Origin: Hevea brasiliensis
Lineage: Eukaryota > Streptophyta > Magnoliopsida > Malpighiales > Euphorbiaceae
Direction of reading: 5' to 3'
Length of the DNA: 64,000 nt
Assembly (NCBI RefSeq): GCF_030052815.1
Contig: NC_079498.1
Coordinates: 68,310,992-68,374,991, forward strand
Shown here: piece by piece, positions 24,540 to 34,866 of the stretch
Position numbering within the stretch: position 1 is the stretch's first letter
How the letters are laid out: each line of letters opens with the position of its first letter
Translations under genes and position numbers: made by a program
Notes under the pieces: generated by a model
Seen by the model: only the letters and a program-made list of their open reading frames with translations
Database searches by the model: none
What the model was told of the DNA's origin: nothing

Positions 24540-24811
24540 CTAGTCCGAGCATTTAATGCTCGCGATGTTCTAGGCAGCGCATCGATTGGTGGGATTCGAC
24601 AATGTTCGACACTTCTCTCAAATATCCGAATGTTCGTGGATCGGTTAATTGAGATCGGCATAATAAGTTAAATATTTTGAATAAAGGATCGCTTAAGTGT
24701 CATTCGTAAAGAACCAGATCGGACAACCACATTAGAGATCGGAAAATAATCAATGCAAAATAATAAGATGATAACCGACAAAATAAAGTCTTTATTTTCA
24801 AAAGTTCGGAT

Positions 24812-25035
24812 TACATCATTTGGGCGATCTCTAGGGATCGGATTACACTAACATTGGATCACATCATTTCGTGATCTCTAGAGATCGGATTGCATTGAAA
24901 ATAAAATACATCATTTGGGCGATCTCTAGGATCGACTACAATAAAGGTCTAACTACATCATTTGGGCAATCTCTAGAGATCTGATTACATTTCGTGATTA
25001 CATCATTTGAGCGATCTCTAGAGACCGGTGGAACA
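24812..25035. repeat. Palindromic repeat cluster in the 5' LTR of O
   Basis: Five diverged units of the form (t)acatcatttgngcgatctctagagatcgg. The core GATCTCTAGAGATC (perfect at 24873-24886) is a 14-bp palindrome. The cluster lies between the antisense TATA (24531) and the sense TATA (26120). Copy in the 3' LTR: 43357-43580, perfect core at 43425-43438. Confidence 0.75.
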
Positions 25036-25519
25036 TCCTATCTAAAGGCCTATGTCAAAGCCTAGTCTTGTGGTCAATCAAAAGATGTGTTTGATCAGAG
25101 ACCGGCTATTGACATCGGACAGATGTACATTTCGGATGGGGTGATTATGACTCCCATGAAGATGAGAGACATCGCCACCGATGTTACCACTCAAAACCGA
25201 CTACATCGGAACACCCAATGTGGAGGAAAGACGCCGGAACACCCAATGCGTGAGAAGCCGAATGAACTCGCTTGAACAACTCGAGATCGGTACAACCAAA
25301 GTCCGCAATACAGATCGGTCAAATCCGGTCCTCTCACCATCATCGAAAGGTCATTCGATCACCGGGATCGTGAATTTTCAGTCGGTAAGTAAAGAAGTTC
25401 ATCGGAAAAAGATCAAAGCCACAGTTATAGCTAGAACTTCCACCGGAGCAGCTAGAACAGGGTAAGTAAGGAAGGAAGAGAGGAAAGTCAGATGAAGAAA
25501 ATGTCTCAAACGACAAGGG

Positions 25520-25527
25520 TATATATA
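25520..25527. promoter_or_regulatory. TATATATA box of unclear direction, 5' LTR of O
   Basis: TATATATA in a G-flanked context, repeated in the 3' LTR at 44085-44092. It could serve either strand; no clear gene follows. Confidence 0.3.
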
Positions 25528-26119
25528 GGGGAATGGGCATTTAATGTCGAGCGAAAACGGCGACGCTTGAGAATCGAGATGTAATTAATGCTTGGACCGA
25601 ATCCGCATCGATTAAGGGATAATAGAGATCGGAGATAGGAGATCGGCATGAGAGATCGGAATAGGAGCTAGGGAGGATCGGAAGACAAAAGAATAAGACA
25701 AATCCCAATAACCGCCGCCGTAATCGTGAGCCGAGGTAGTTAAAGCGTGGCAGACGAGATCCCCACCGCACGCCTAAGAATCGCCCACAATGCTGACAGG
25801 TGCCAGGGTATGTCATGACAGTCCTGTACATCCCAATCTCCACCGTTGATCCCACTTGTAAGGACAAACCTGGAACCCTTAGATCAAGAGAGAAGACGAC
25901 AATACCAGCGTCTTTCACTCTTAGCCCTCGGATCGTTCCGGACAAGGAAATTTGGGACCGTCAGATGGAAAGAAGAAAAGGACAAATATTATGAAGAGTG
26001 ATCTCAACCATTCATTTCGATTCTCTTTAATTCCTGAACCTCCGATCATGTCCTTCGTGATCTCGACCCTCCATCTCCCTCAAATAAATCCTGACCCTTC
26101 ACGAAGAGCATCCGATTCC

Positions 26120-26127
26120 TATAAATA
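26120..26127 (+). promoter_or_regulatory. Sense TATA box, 5' LTR of O
   Basis: TATAAATA in the context cgattccTATAAATAcctgc, conserved in both LTRs. It is the best candidate promoter for the genomic RNA, placing the U3-R boundary near 26150. Confidence 0.6.
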
Positions 26128-27179
26128 CCTGCATGAAAAACTGTTCAAGGGACGAACGGGAAAAATAGACGAGAGGCTGTTATTATAGCAAGAGGAACTC
26201 TGAAAGTTCATTTTAGTTTGTTACTCTGCTATTTAGAAGTGTTGATTAAAAGGACTTTGGAAACTAGTTTTCTGAAGTGTTTTCTTGAAGAGATTTTGAA
26301 TACTGGAACTCTATATTTCCAGTTTGTTCATTATCTGGTCATACTCTCACTTTGTCTTTTATCATCTCTGTTTTCACTGCCCAAGATCAACTTCATATCA
26401 CTCATTTCTTTAGCTAAGTACCCTCCAGTTCACGAAGAACACCACCTCAAAGCTAATCACCATCGTCTCATCCCTGTTTGCCACCCCGTAACTATTTTAG
26501 TAGACTCGGCTCCTCACAGGTAAGAGTTCATACTACTGTTTACGTTTATTTTCTGCACTTCCTTTGTTCTTCATACATCTGCAACTTTCTTCAAGGTTAT
26601 TTTGTATAAGAGAACCCAAGAGAAATGTTATTGTAAGAGTTCATGCTACTGTTTTATTAAGTGTCTACGTTTATTTCCCGCGTTTTCCTTGTTCTTCTTA
26701 CATCTGCGGTTTTCTTCAAGACCATTTCTGCACAAGCAAATCCCAAAGAAAGTCACTCTCAAATCATCTTTTAGTGATCGTTCATTTTATTGATCTCCGT
26801 CATTTCAAAGCAAGTTCTCTAACTCTTAGTAGTATGTAAATGGTTGGGTAAACGTAGGTAGTCGCAACTTAGAGGTCTCCTTTAAAAAGAGGACACGAAT
26901 AACACGTCATGAAGATAGCCGAACTATTAGGTTGACGTAAACAGCAATTCGACAAAGATGTCATAAAGTGGAATAAGACCAAAGTAAACGAAACAGAGTA
27001 GATCGGTCATTAATAGATATTGGTAAAATGAACGCAGGGAAGGTCGGTAAATCAAGTCTAGTTTTCCCTATCTAGTCAAAAGGTGTCGAAGCCTTATCCT
27101 CAAAGATCTTAGAACGCCGTAATCCTTAGTTTTAGGTTCTTATGTCATATAGTTGAAATTAAAAATCCGAGATCGGAGA

Positions 27180-27645
27180 AATCCCTTCCGTGCTCCTCTA
27201 ACTGAAAGAGATCTAAGAGAGTTCTTATCCGGTCTCAACTCAAAACATTAACAAATAACTCTAAAGGAGATCGGAGGAGGGTTCTTATCCGGTCTCCTCT
27301 CAAAATTTTAACAAATAACTCTAAAGGAGATCGGAGGAGGGTTCTTATCCGGTCTCCCCTCAAAACATTTACAAATAACTCTAAAGGAGATCGGAGGAGG
27401 GTTCTTATCCGGTCTCCTCTCAAAATTTTAATAAATAACTCTAAAGGAGATCGGAGGAGGGTTCTTACCCTGCTCCTCTAAAAATTTTAACAAATAACTC
27501 TAAAGGAGATCGGAGGAGGGTTCTTATCCGGTCTCCCCTCAAAATTTTAACAAATAACTCTAAAGGAGATCGGAGGAGGGTTCTTATCCGGTCTCCCCTC
27601 AAAATTTTAATAAACAACTTAAAAGAGATCGGAGGAGAGTTCTTA
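27180..27645 (+). repeat. 60-bp tandem array in the 5' LTR of O, about 7 units
   Basis: Units of 59-60 bp read aactctaaaggagatcgg..ccggtctcc..aaaattttaac. Each can fold GGAGATCGG with CCGGTCTCC (one wobble) around a 14-base loop. Because the unit is 20 codons long, the minus strand stays open as a 20-residue repeat (RGDRIRTLLRSPLELFVKIL), which I read as a by-product. The 3' LTR copy is at about 45785-46225. Confidence 0.88.
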
Positions 27646-28019
27646 CCCAATTCTCACACCCATTCACTGAGGTTGTCTCATTTACTTATGTATCTGGGTG
27701 ATCCAAATTTAGTGGAAAATCAAATATTCCTTCTACCAAAAGGATTAACATTGCCGTCTAAGCCTCCCTAACTAATTTATAAAGGACGCAGAATTAAATC
27801 TACTTACCCTTATTAAGGGACGAGGTGGGGTGCCTAACACCTTCCCCACCCGTTTACGGACCCCGAACTTAGAATCTCTGTTTTGAAGTGGTTTCATTTT
27901 TAATTTAACTTCTCAAATGGTTTTCTTTAGTTTCCCTCAAAACTAAGGTGGCGACTCCTCACTCTTTCCCACTTCGGTGAGTGATCGTCCAGGCGACCGC
28001 AAAATCCATTGCGACAGCT

Positions 28020-28037
28020 TGGCGACTCCGCTGGGGA
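28020..28037 (+). other. Primer binding site of element O
   Basis: TGGCGACTCCGCTGGGGA follows the 5' LTR after 3 bases. This form is known from Ogre-type elements, reported as tRNA-Arg primed; I did not verify the tRNA. Confidence 0.65.
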
Positions 28038-28887
28038 TTATATATCTCAACCCCGGTCTAGTGGTCCAAAATTAGGTTTAATTTTTGTCCGATCAAATTA
28101 TAGTTAGATGGGCTCACTCGGCGATGTCTTATATGTTAATTATTATTGCTGCTAACTATTTTGTTTTGCCTGTTCTATCTCCTACAGTGCTCTTCATTTC
28201 AAAGAAAAAGGAAAAAAGAAAAAAATGGAAAAATAAAATCCCCCTGAATTGGGAAGAGGTAAAAGTGTCCCTTCACACACTGAACACTTACACAATGTCC
28301 TCACACACTATGGTCCTAACCCGGGCTTTCTTACCCTTTTAGGAAAGTAGGAGGGGGTCATGTAGCGGTACCTGTGGGTTTTACCCCGTTAGTATCCGTG
28401 AAGGCTTCTGCTCAAATTGAAACTCGTTCTATTTACCGTGATACCCGTGGAATTTTCCCGATAATATCATGGGGGTAGGATGGGGCTCTACTGTTTACAG
28501 TAGGGGCAATTTGGGAACCTGTGGCTATTAGAAAATTAGATCCTGAGCTAAACCGTCACGATAGCTGAAAGCCGTAGTAAACTGCCTCATAAGATAGAAC
28601 TATCCAGATAGGTAGCGCTTACCCGGTGTTAGGAGTCTCCCTACTATAGGACAAAAGGGGCATACTTACTCTTACCCTATTCTGCTTTAATTTCCTTTTG
28701 TTCATTTCTTTTGAGGGTAATCTTGAATCCTACTAAAACGCCTACACATTTTCCTACTTTGATAAATGTGTACGTGTCACCCTGTCAACAGTATGATTCA
28801 AAATTACCCTAATTTGTCTTACTAACAAATTTTCTCACAGGCATTACCAAACCAAGGGTCTGTAAAAGGATAGGCATCATTTTTACC
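28038..28887 (+). other. 5' leader of element O
   Basis: 850 bases between primer site and ORF1. Only a short chance frame (28085-28342) is visible. It ends with the acceptor-like site at 28840. Confidence 0.6.
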
Positions 28888-30778
28888 ATGGCATCCTCGA
28901 GTCAGTCGGCAGAAAAGGTTCAGAATGCTAAACTTTGGTCCGAATCAGTTCATAGTCCGGTACCCTCGCAAAATGATGCTTCCAAGGCACCTGCTAGCTC
29001 GCTACCTTTGCTAGATCTGAATAAAATAGAGGTCAGAATGAATAGCCTAGAGGGTCTATCTAACGGATGGAGGTCGCTTCCCGATCAGGCCAAGGCACGT
29101 TTTGAAGAGAAATACGGGAGGATTGCAACCTTAATGAAAGTCAAGGTCCAAATCCCTGCATTAAAAGCCATGTTGTCGGTTTGGAATCCTAAGTACGGGG
29201 TATTCTCTTTCAATGACATTGATACAGTCCCCACTATGGAAGAATACCAGGCATTACTAGGGATTCCGTACTCATTGCAGAACCGGATCTACCTACACCT
29301 TGAGCATAGGCAGACCTGGAAACGATTAACGCATTTGTTGGACATCCCTCCGGAGGAGGCTAAATCAAGAGAAACAGTCAAAGGGAGCACGCATGGATGG
29401 TATTGGACGTACCTTGAAAAGCGGTTAGATCATTACCTCCAAGAGAAACAATGGGATCAAGCTTCAGTAGCTCTCGCTTTGGGAATCTACGGTCTGATTC
29501 TGTTCCCGGGGCCATTGGGGATCATCACTTGCGGACAAAGGAGGTATTCGGGCGATGAGAAAGGCAGGGGATCAATCCGATACCGGCAATTCTCGCAGAA
29601 ACCTTGTTAACCCTAACTTACTGCAGACAACAGGGGAAAAGGTTCATTAAGTGTTGCTCTCAGTTGTTATACCTCTGGACTATCAGTCACATGTGTCCCG
29701 TGGAGACAAAAGGATTGACTTGGTACCTTGACCAGCCTTCCATTGAGAAGATGAGCCGGTTAGTGATCAGCCTGAAGAATGAAAAACAGTGGTGGGAACG
29801 GATTTTGAGTTTCAATAGCCATGATTACTGTTGGAGGAAGCTGTGGACGTCAAGCCAACCCGCTTTGATCGGCATGTGGGTATTCGATCAGTGTCCCTGA
29901 TCGGAGTGACCGGATACACAAGTTACACTCCGGCATTGGTAATGAGGCAGTTCGGCTCAACACAGTCTGTGATCAACGTTGAAGAATATCACCAAGGTTG
30001 CTTCTACCACGAGCTCAAAGAAGAAGAAGGGTTAAAAAAGGCTCGCAAATCTTGGGAAAACGTCACTCTGATGGAAAGATCGCCTAAGGGCCCAAGCAAT
30101 GGGCGATTATCTTAAATGGAGAGCCGACAGGACCGAGAACATTCAACTGTGAAATTCAAAGACGGTAACCCGCTCCGAGATGTCCTATTAGAAGAAACGA
30201 ATGACCCTCTGGATGACTCACTACAAGAGGCTAATACTGAGAACTCACAACTACAGGAACAAATAAAATAGCTGAAGGACCAACAGCAGAAACTTAAAAG
30301 GAGAGTAAGAAGACTTAAGGAAGAGGTAAGGGCCGAAAGGATGGGGTTCGAGGAGCAAGAGGTACAGTGGGAAAAGGAAAAGGACTCTCTTCAAGATGAG
30401 ACCAAAGAAATAAAAGTGCGGAATAGTAAGCTTCAGGAAGAGATGAAATACCAAGAGATACTCATCGAAGAGTATAAGCAAGAAAACAAAAAGAAGAAGC
30501 TCGAATTGAAAGAACAAGCACTACTCATCAACGATATCTTGAAAGAGTGTGCTAAAGAAAGGAAAGAGAAAGAAAAACAAGCTGCTCTCTATCAAGGACT
30601 GAAAGAGAATGTTGACCAGCTGGAGAGAACAATAGCACGGGGAAAACAAGAACTATTACCTGAATCCGAGTACGCTCTGAAAGCATTCGACCCCGCCAAG
30701 CAAGAAGAAAGGCTATATGAGTATCTCAGAAAATGTCATCTTATTATAAAGAACCTTCCAGAGCCTAGGCCAATGTAA
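28888..30778 (+). pseudogene. ORF1 of element O (Ogre-type extra ORF upstream of gag), frameshifted
   Basis: The ATG at 28888 opens 240 codons with the domain seen in Ogre ORF1 and many plant proteins (DUF7745-like). Blocks include LSVWNPKYGVFSFNDIDTVPTMEEYQALLGIP and LALGIYGLILFPGP. The frame moves at about 29605 (TYCRQQGKRFI, QLLYLWTISH) and again near 29830 (LIGVTGYTSYTPALVMRQFGSTQ). After a disturbed stretch (30116-30340) it continues in that last frame as a long Glu/Lys-rich coiled coil (30341-30778) ending NLPEPRPM. The function is unknown; an association with gag or RNA transport has been speculated. About 630 codons in all if uninterrupted. Confidence 0.75.
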
Positions 30779-31203
30779 AAGATACGATGTACAAATTACT
30801 TAGTTAATGAAGTGATTTTTGGACCAATGTTTAGCAAAATTTGTGAATGAATAGTATGACTCCCGTAGGAACTTCCTCGCTAGGGTTATGTGAAAAATTG
30901 AATGCGCCATATGAACAGGTATCATAAATGCGCATTCAATCTCGCTATTCGCAAATGACTATCGAACGATGCCATGATAAAAGCTGAGGCGATTATCCTT
31001 TACGATTTCAACTGGCTCTCAAATGCCATCAGATCCTTCGGCCCGCATCAGACTTTTAGTTTCTTTGCAAAATTCGAAGTTTATTTAAAATTTTCTTTTG
31101 CTCCTCACAGGAAATCAATATTGCTTCTAACAACGCAAGTCTGACCAAGCACACGGTTCAACCCCAGCGAGTGTACTTAACAAGATCTCGAACAAGAAAA
31201 CTA
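30779..31203 (+). other. ORF1-gag spacer with inverted repeat
   Basis: No long ORF. It contains a perfect 11-bp inverted repeat, ATTGAATGCGC (30897-30907) and GCGCATTCAAT (30930-30940). A splice-acceptor-like tract TTTTGCTCCTCACAG ends at 31110. From 31111 the gag frame is open through the ATG at 31204. A donor-like GTAAAA overlaps the ORF1 stop (30775), so this may be a 336-nt intron, but the phases do not match by one base. Confidence 0.45.
30897..30940 (+). promoter_or_regulatory. Stem-loop between ORF1 and gag of O
   Basis: Perfect 11-bp arms with a 22-base loop (30908-30929). Lies inside the possible ORF1-gag intron. Confidence 0.6.
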
Positions 31204-33515
31204 ATGGAAGACCAGGAACAAGTACAGAACCTACAGGGGCAAGTGTCTGAACTAAAAGACCGTGTTTCGTAACTTATGAAGATGATGAGGAGATGTCCCA
31301 AAATAGGCCCACTTGCACCCTAACCTACCATTACCTCCCCCACCTCCTACAACGGTTGATTCTCACTACGCTTCAACCTCCTTCACTTTCCAGCCATCAA
31401 TCCCGGACCCGACCGTCACTGTTAATCCGGTGACCATAAATAATGACCTACCTTTTTCCTATTACCCGGCTATCTCAAATGCCGAGCCTCACCCTTCAAT
31501 CCCCATCCCTCCAGTTTACTCCGCCCCTCAGCTCCCAGTTGGAGGAGCGCATCATACGGTGGAAGGAGAATATAAGGCGAGAGAAAACAAGAAACTATCA
31601 GCTCTAGAAGAAAGACTGAGAGCCATAGAAGGGCTGAACATGTATGGTTCAGTCGATGTGTCATCACTGAGATTGGTGCCAGATGTGGTGGTGCCACCCA
31701 AATTCAAGGTTCCGGATTTCGACAAGTACACCGGAAACTCAGATCCCCGCATCCACCTGGCAACCTACATTGCCAAAATGTCTGCCTTAACAGAAGACGA
31801 CAGACTTCTCATTCACTTCTTTCACGAGAGCCTCTCCGGAGCAGCTCTGAGATGGTGTATACAATTGGACAGGAGCAAGCTGCACTCCTGGAAGGATTTA
31901 GCCGATACCTTTCTAAAGCAGTATAAATTCAATTGTGATGCGGCACCCACAAGGAGGGACCTCCAGAACCTGGTACAGAAAGACCGGGAAGGTTTTAAGC
32001 AGTATGCCCAACGATGGAGGGAGAAGGCTGCAGAAGTATATCCTCCGGTGACCGACAATGAACTCTGCTCCCTATTCATCGAAACATTGAAGGCTCCTTA
32101 CTTCAACCTGATGATTGGAAATACCTCCAACAGCTTCTCAGATATCATCCAAGCTGGTGAGAGAATTGAAGCTAATCTGAGAATAGGAAGACTACAGGAG
32201 TTGGCTGAGAACCCTGTGAAGAAGACTGCCAGCTTTGGCAAGAAAAAGGAAGGTGATGTGCACTCTGTCACCCGTCAGAATAATTACTCCCAGTTTCCCC
32301 AAAATAATTACCGGCCATATCCTCCCTCCCATGGCCAGACCATCGCAAACATTCCACCTTCTTTCCCTAATTATCCACAACCACGCCCACAATACGCCCC
32401 ACCTACAAATTTCCAACCAAGACCACCTCCTCCTCCAGCTCAACCTAGACCACCACAAAACAACCCGAGACCTCCAAGAAGCCCCCGATCCACCTCTTCC
32501 TCCCTCTCAGTGAAATATACCGATACCTTGTCGGTATAAACCAAATCGTACCAGTCCCCTTAGACCCAATCCAGCCGCCATATCCCAAGTGGTATGATGC
32601 CACTGCCCGGTGTGAGTATCACGGAGGGGCACAAGGGCATTCAACTGATAACTGCGGGGCACTCAGAGGGAGAGTGCACGCTTTAATCCGAAACGGGTGG
32701 TTGAAGATCAAGGGAAACGGTTCCCTCCCCAATGTTACCTCAAACCCGCTGCCTAACCACAATGCAGGCAGTGGTGTAAATATGATAGAATCTAAAGGAG
32801 AGGGATCAACACCAGAAGTGGATGAGCTGGTTCCATACTTCGAGGAGATTTTTACTGTGGCAACGAGGGAAGGCTACCTTTGCCTCGGTAGCGGGATTCG
32901 AAGAGAGTACGAGGTGTCCTTACCATGGAAGGGTGGCTGACCATGAGCTGCGAGATTGTGAGGGGTTCAGGCAAGAAGTCCAGGACTTATTGTCTCTCAG
33001 GGTTCTGAGATGCCAGACAAGGCTGAAAACGAAAAAAGGAGTGAACACCACCGGATGCAGCCAGAACGCCTCTACCTCCAAACCCAGAATCACCTTCTCA
33101 CCCCTGTAGCCTCCGCCGCAGAATAGCTTATCCAAACTCCACCTCAGCTCCCCATCACCAATACTCACGCTGTCCCTTGGAACTATAACTTCCAAGTTTT
33201 CACTCAGGGAGCGTCAAGCAGTACATCTGCTCCTAGTCTTGCCTCACCTCCGGCACCACCAAAACCATGTTTCGCTCCTCACGAGCACTTCAGAATGACT
33301 TATGCTGGACCTGCTAGCAACACTACTCCCCAAACCAGTTCTAGGCCCGTTATTGCAACAAAATCCTCTCCACCTGAGCAAGAAGTCGAGCTTATAACTC
33401 AAGTGGGAGGTGTTACTGAACGAAGAAAGAGAGAAGAGAAAAGGGAAAGTAAAATGGGAGAGTCATCCGTAAACACTAAGAGGAGGTTGAGAAAGCAGGG
33501 AAGCAGAGCCTATTG
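31204..33515 (+). pseudogene. Gag of element O
   Basis: The ATG at 31204 starts a short coiled coil (EDQEQVQNLQGQVSELKDRVS), interrupted by TAA at 31270. The main open part (31313-32539) has a Pro-rich segment and then the Retrotrans_gag core: KFKVPDFDKYTGNSDPRIHL near 31700, WCIQLDRSKLHSWKDLADTF near 31860 and FIETLKAPYFNLMIG near 32080. After a frame change near 32500 come zinc-finger-like clusters C-x2-H...H-x4-C (CEYHGGAQGHSTDNC, about 32610) and, in another frame, CPYHGRVADHELRDC (about 32915). The C-terminal linker runs to 33515. It is the particle shell protein. The frame breaks are few and local. Confidence 0.8.
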
Positions 33516-33539
33516 AGCATAAAGAAGAGGAAGAATCTG

Positions 33540-34681
33540 CTCCAAATAATGAAACAGAGCGAGTATGATGTGGTGGAGCAATGAGAAAAACACCGCCGGA
33601 TTTCATCATATCACCGATCCCGAGCTCGGAAGTGCACCGACAAGCCTTACAAAGAATCCTGGATCAAGCCTTTGTGAACCCCGACATTACTCCGGCAATT
33701 TGAGAAGATAGTAGAACAAATCCTGCATCCACTTTGTAGCCTTTTCTCAAGAGGAGGTAGACCCGCAGGCTTAGGGCACAATAAAGCTCTGCATGTAACT
33801 GTGAAATGCAAGGGTTGTATAGTGGCCAAAGTTCTCATTGATAACGGATCAGCCCTTAATGTACTGCCCAGCGCAACCTTAGCCAGGCTGCCGGTCGACC
33901 AATCATATATACGTCAGAGTGCTATGGTGGTAAGAGCCTTTGACGGTACCAGGAGGGAAGTACTGGGAGACATTGACTTACCAATCCAAGTCGGTGCATG
34001 CACTTTCAACGTCACGTTCCAGGTGATGAACATTGAGCCGGCTTACACTATGCTGTTGGGAAGGCCGTGGATCCATTCTGCGAATGCTGTTCCTTCGACT
34101 TTGCACCAAAAGGTCAAATACATTAAGGACGGCAAAATCATCACTGTGAGGGGCGAAGAGGCCATACTGGTCACCAAGCCACAATCACTTCCCTATGTGG
34201 AAGCGGCCGAGGAATCGTTGGAGAGTTCTTTCCAGGCCCTTGAGCTGCAAGATACTGGGAAGGAGGGGGCTATGGCTATGGTAGCCAAAGTGCTGTCAAG
34301 GAATGGGTATGAAGAGGGTAAAGGCCTAGGCGCCACATTACAAGGGATCGTGGAACCCATACCGGCTTTTCAGAAGGTGGGTCGTAGTGGTTTGGGATAT
34401 GAGGAGGATGCCCTCGTGGATGGGCGATTCTGGATGAGGAAAATACTTCGGGATCAGAGGTTTGACCAGAAGATGGGAAAGATGAGAGTAGTCCCGAGAA
34501 TCACGGAGATCTTCACCAAACCGGTCATTCAACATCCGGCAAATACAGAAGAATCACCCGATGATCCATCCATCGATGTCATCCAACTGGACTCCTTGTA
34601 TGAGGCCCTAGTCTTGCCAGTAGTTGAAGGGCAGGAGCTGAACAACTGGACAACGGAGGATATCCCTGTACTCAATCTCGA
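33540..34681 (+). pseudogene. Protease and G-patch region of element O
   Basis: After a disturbed stretch (MKQSEYDVVEQ-like block, 33550-33730), one open frame runs 33801-34685. The aspartic protease motif LIDNGSALNVLP has its catalytic Asp codon at 33840-33842, and the LLGRPWIHSANAVPSTLHQ flap/C-terminal region is near 34055. A G-patch-like segment (MVAKVLSRNGYEEGKGLG, 34270-34400) follows, as usual in Tat/Ogre elements. The stop at 34683-34685 lies inside the donor site of the intron, so splicing removes it. The protease would cut the polyprotein; the G-patch role (RNA binding) is inferred from family knowledge. Confidence 0.82.
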
Positions 34682-34866
34682 GTAAAGTACCTCTGGTTAT
34701 CTACACTTGATCACTTTGTCCATGGTGACAAGTGTAATACTGTAAATGGACCTTTTCTTATGGCAATATTACTAATGAATTAATAGCGCATTTTTAAATC
34801 CAACACTCTCTTTCTTTCCTTTTTAAATTCCATCCTTATAACATGTTCTATTCTTTATTCATTCAG
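34682..34866 (+). other. Intron between protease and RT of element O
   Basis: The donor GTAAAG at 34682 overlaps the protease stop. The acceptor TTCATTCAG ends at 34866 after a T-rich tract, giving 185 nt. Joining 34681 to 34867 keeps the codon phase and runs open into the RT frame at 35012 (144 bases, exactly 48 codons from 34868). Ogre elements are known for an intron at this place. Confidence 0.85.

Larger units (their letters stand above)
21894..28016 (+). repeat. 5' LTR of element O, 6123 bp
   Basis: Starts TGTCGACACTATATTTTGG and ends TTGCGACA. It contains an antisense gene (24375 to 22471) with TATA box, palindromic GATCTCTAGAGATC repeats (24812-25035), a plus-strand TATA box (26120-26127), a splice-donor-like site (26520) and a 60-bp tandem array (about 27180-27645). 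GATCGG is unusually frequent throughout. The stretch 24540-26119 otherwise holds only short chance frames. Confidence 0.92.
26520..28840 (+). other. Candidate leader intron of element O
   Basis: The donor CAG|GTAAGAG at 26520 lies about 370 bases after the sense TATA. The acceptor TTTTCTCACAG ends at 28840, with an ideal branch-like TACTAAC near 28820, 47 bases before the ORF1 ATG. Splicing would remove the 60-bp array, the primer site and most of the leader from an ORF1 mRNA. Inferred from signals only. Confidence 0.35.

Noticed and set aside
26218..26839. Overlapping short frames after the O sense TATA box
   Set aside because: Hydrophobic low-complexity frames in T-rich leader sequence, not conserved as protein between frames.
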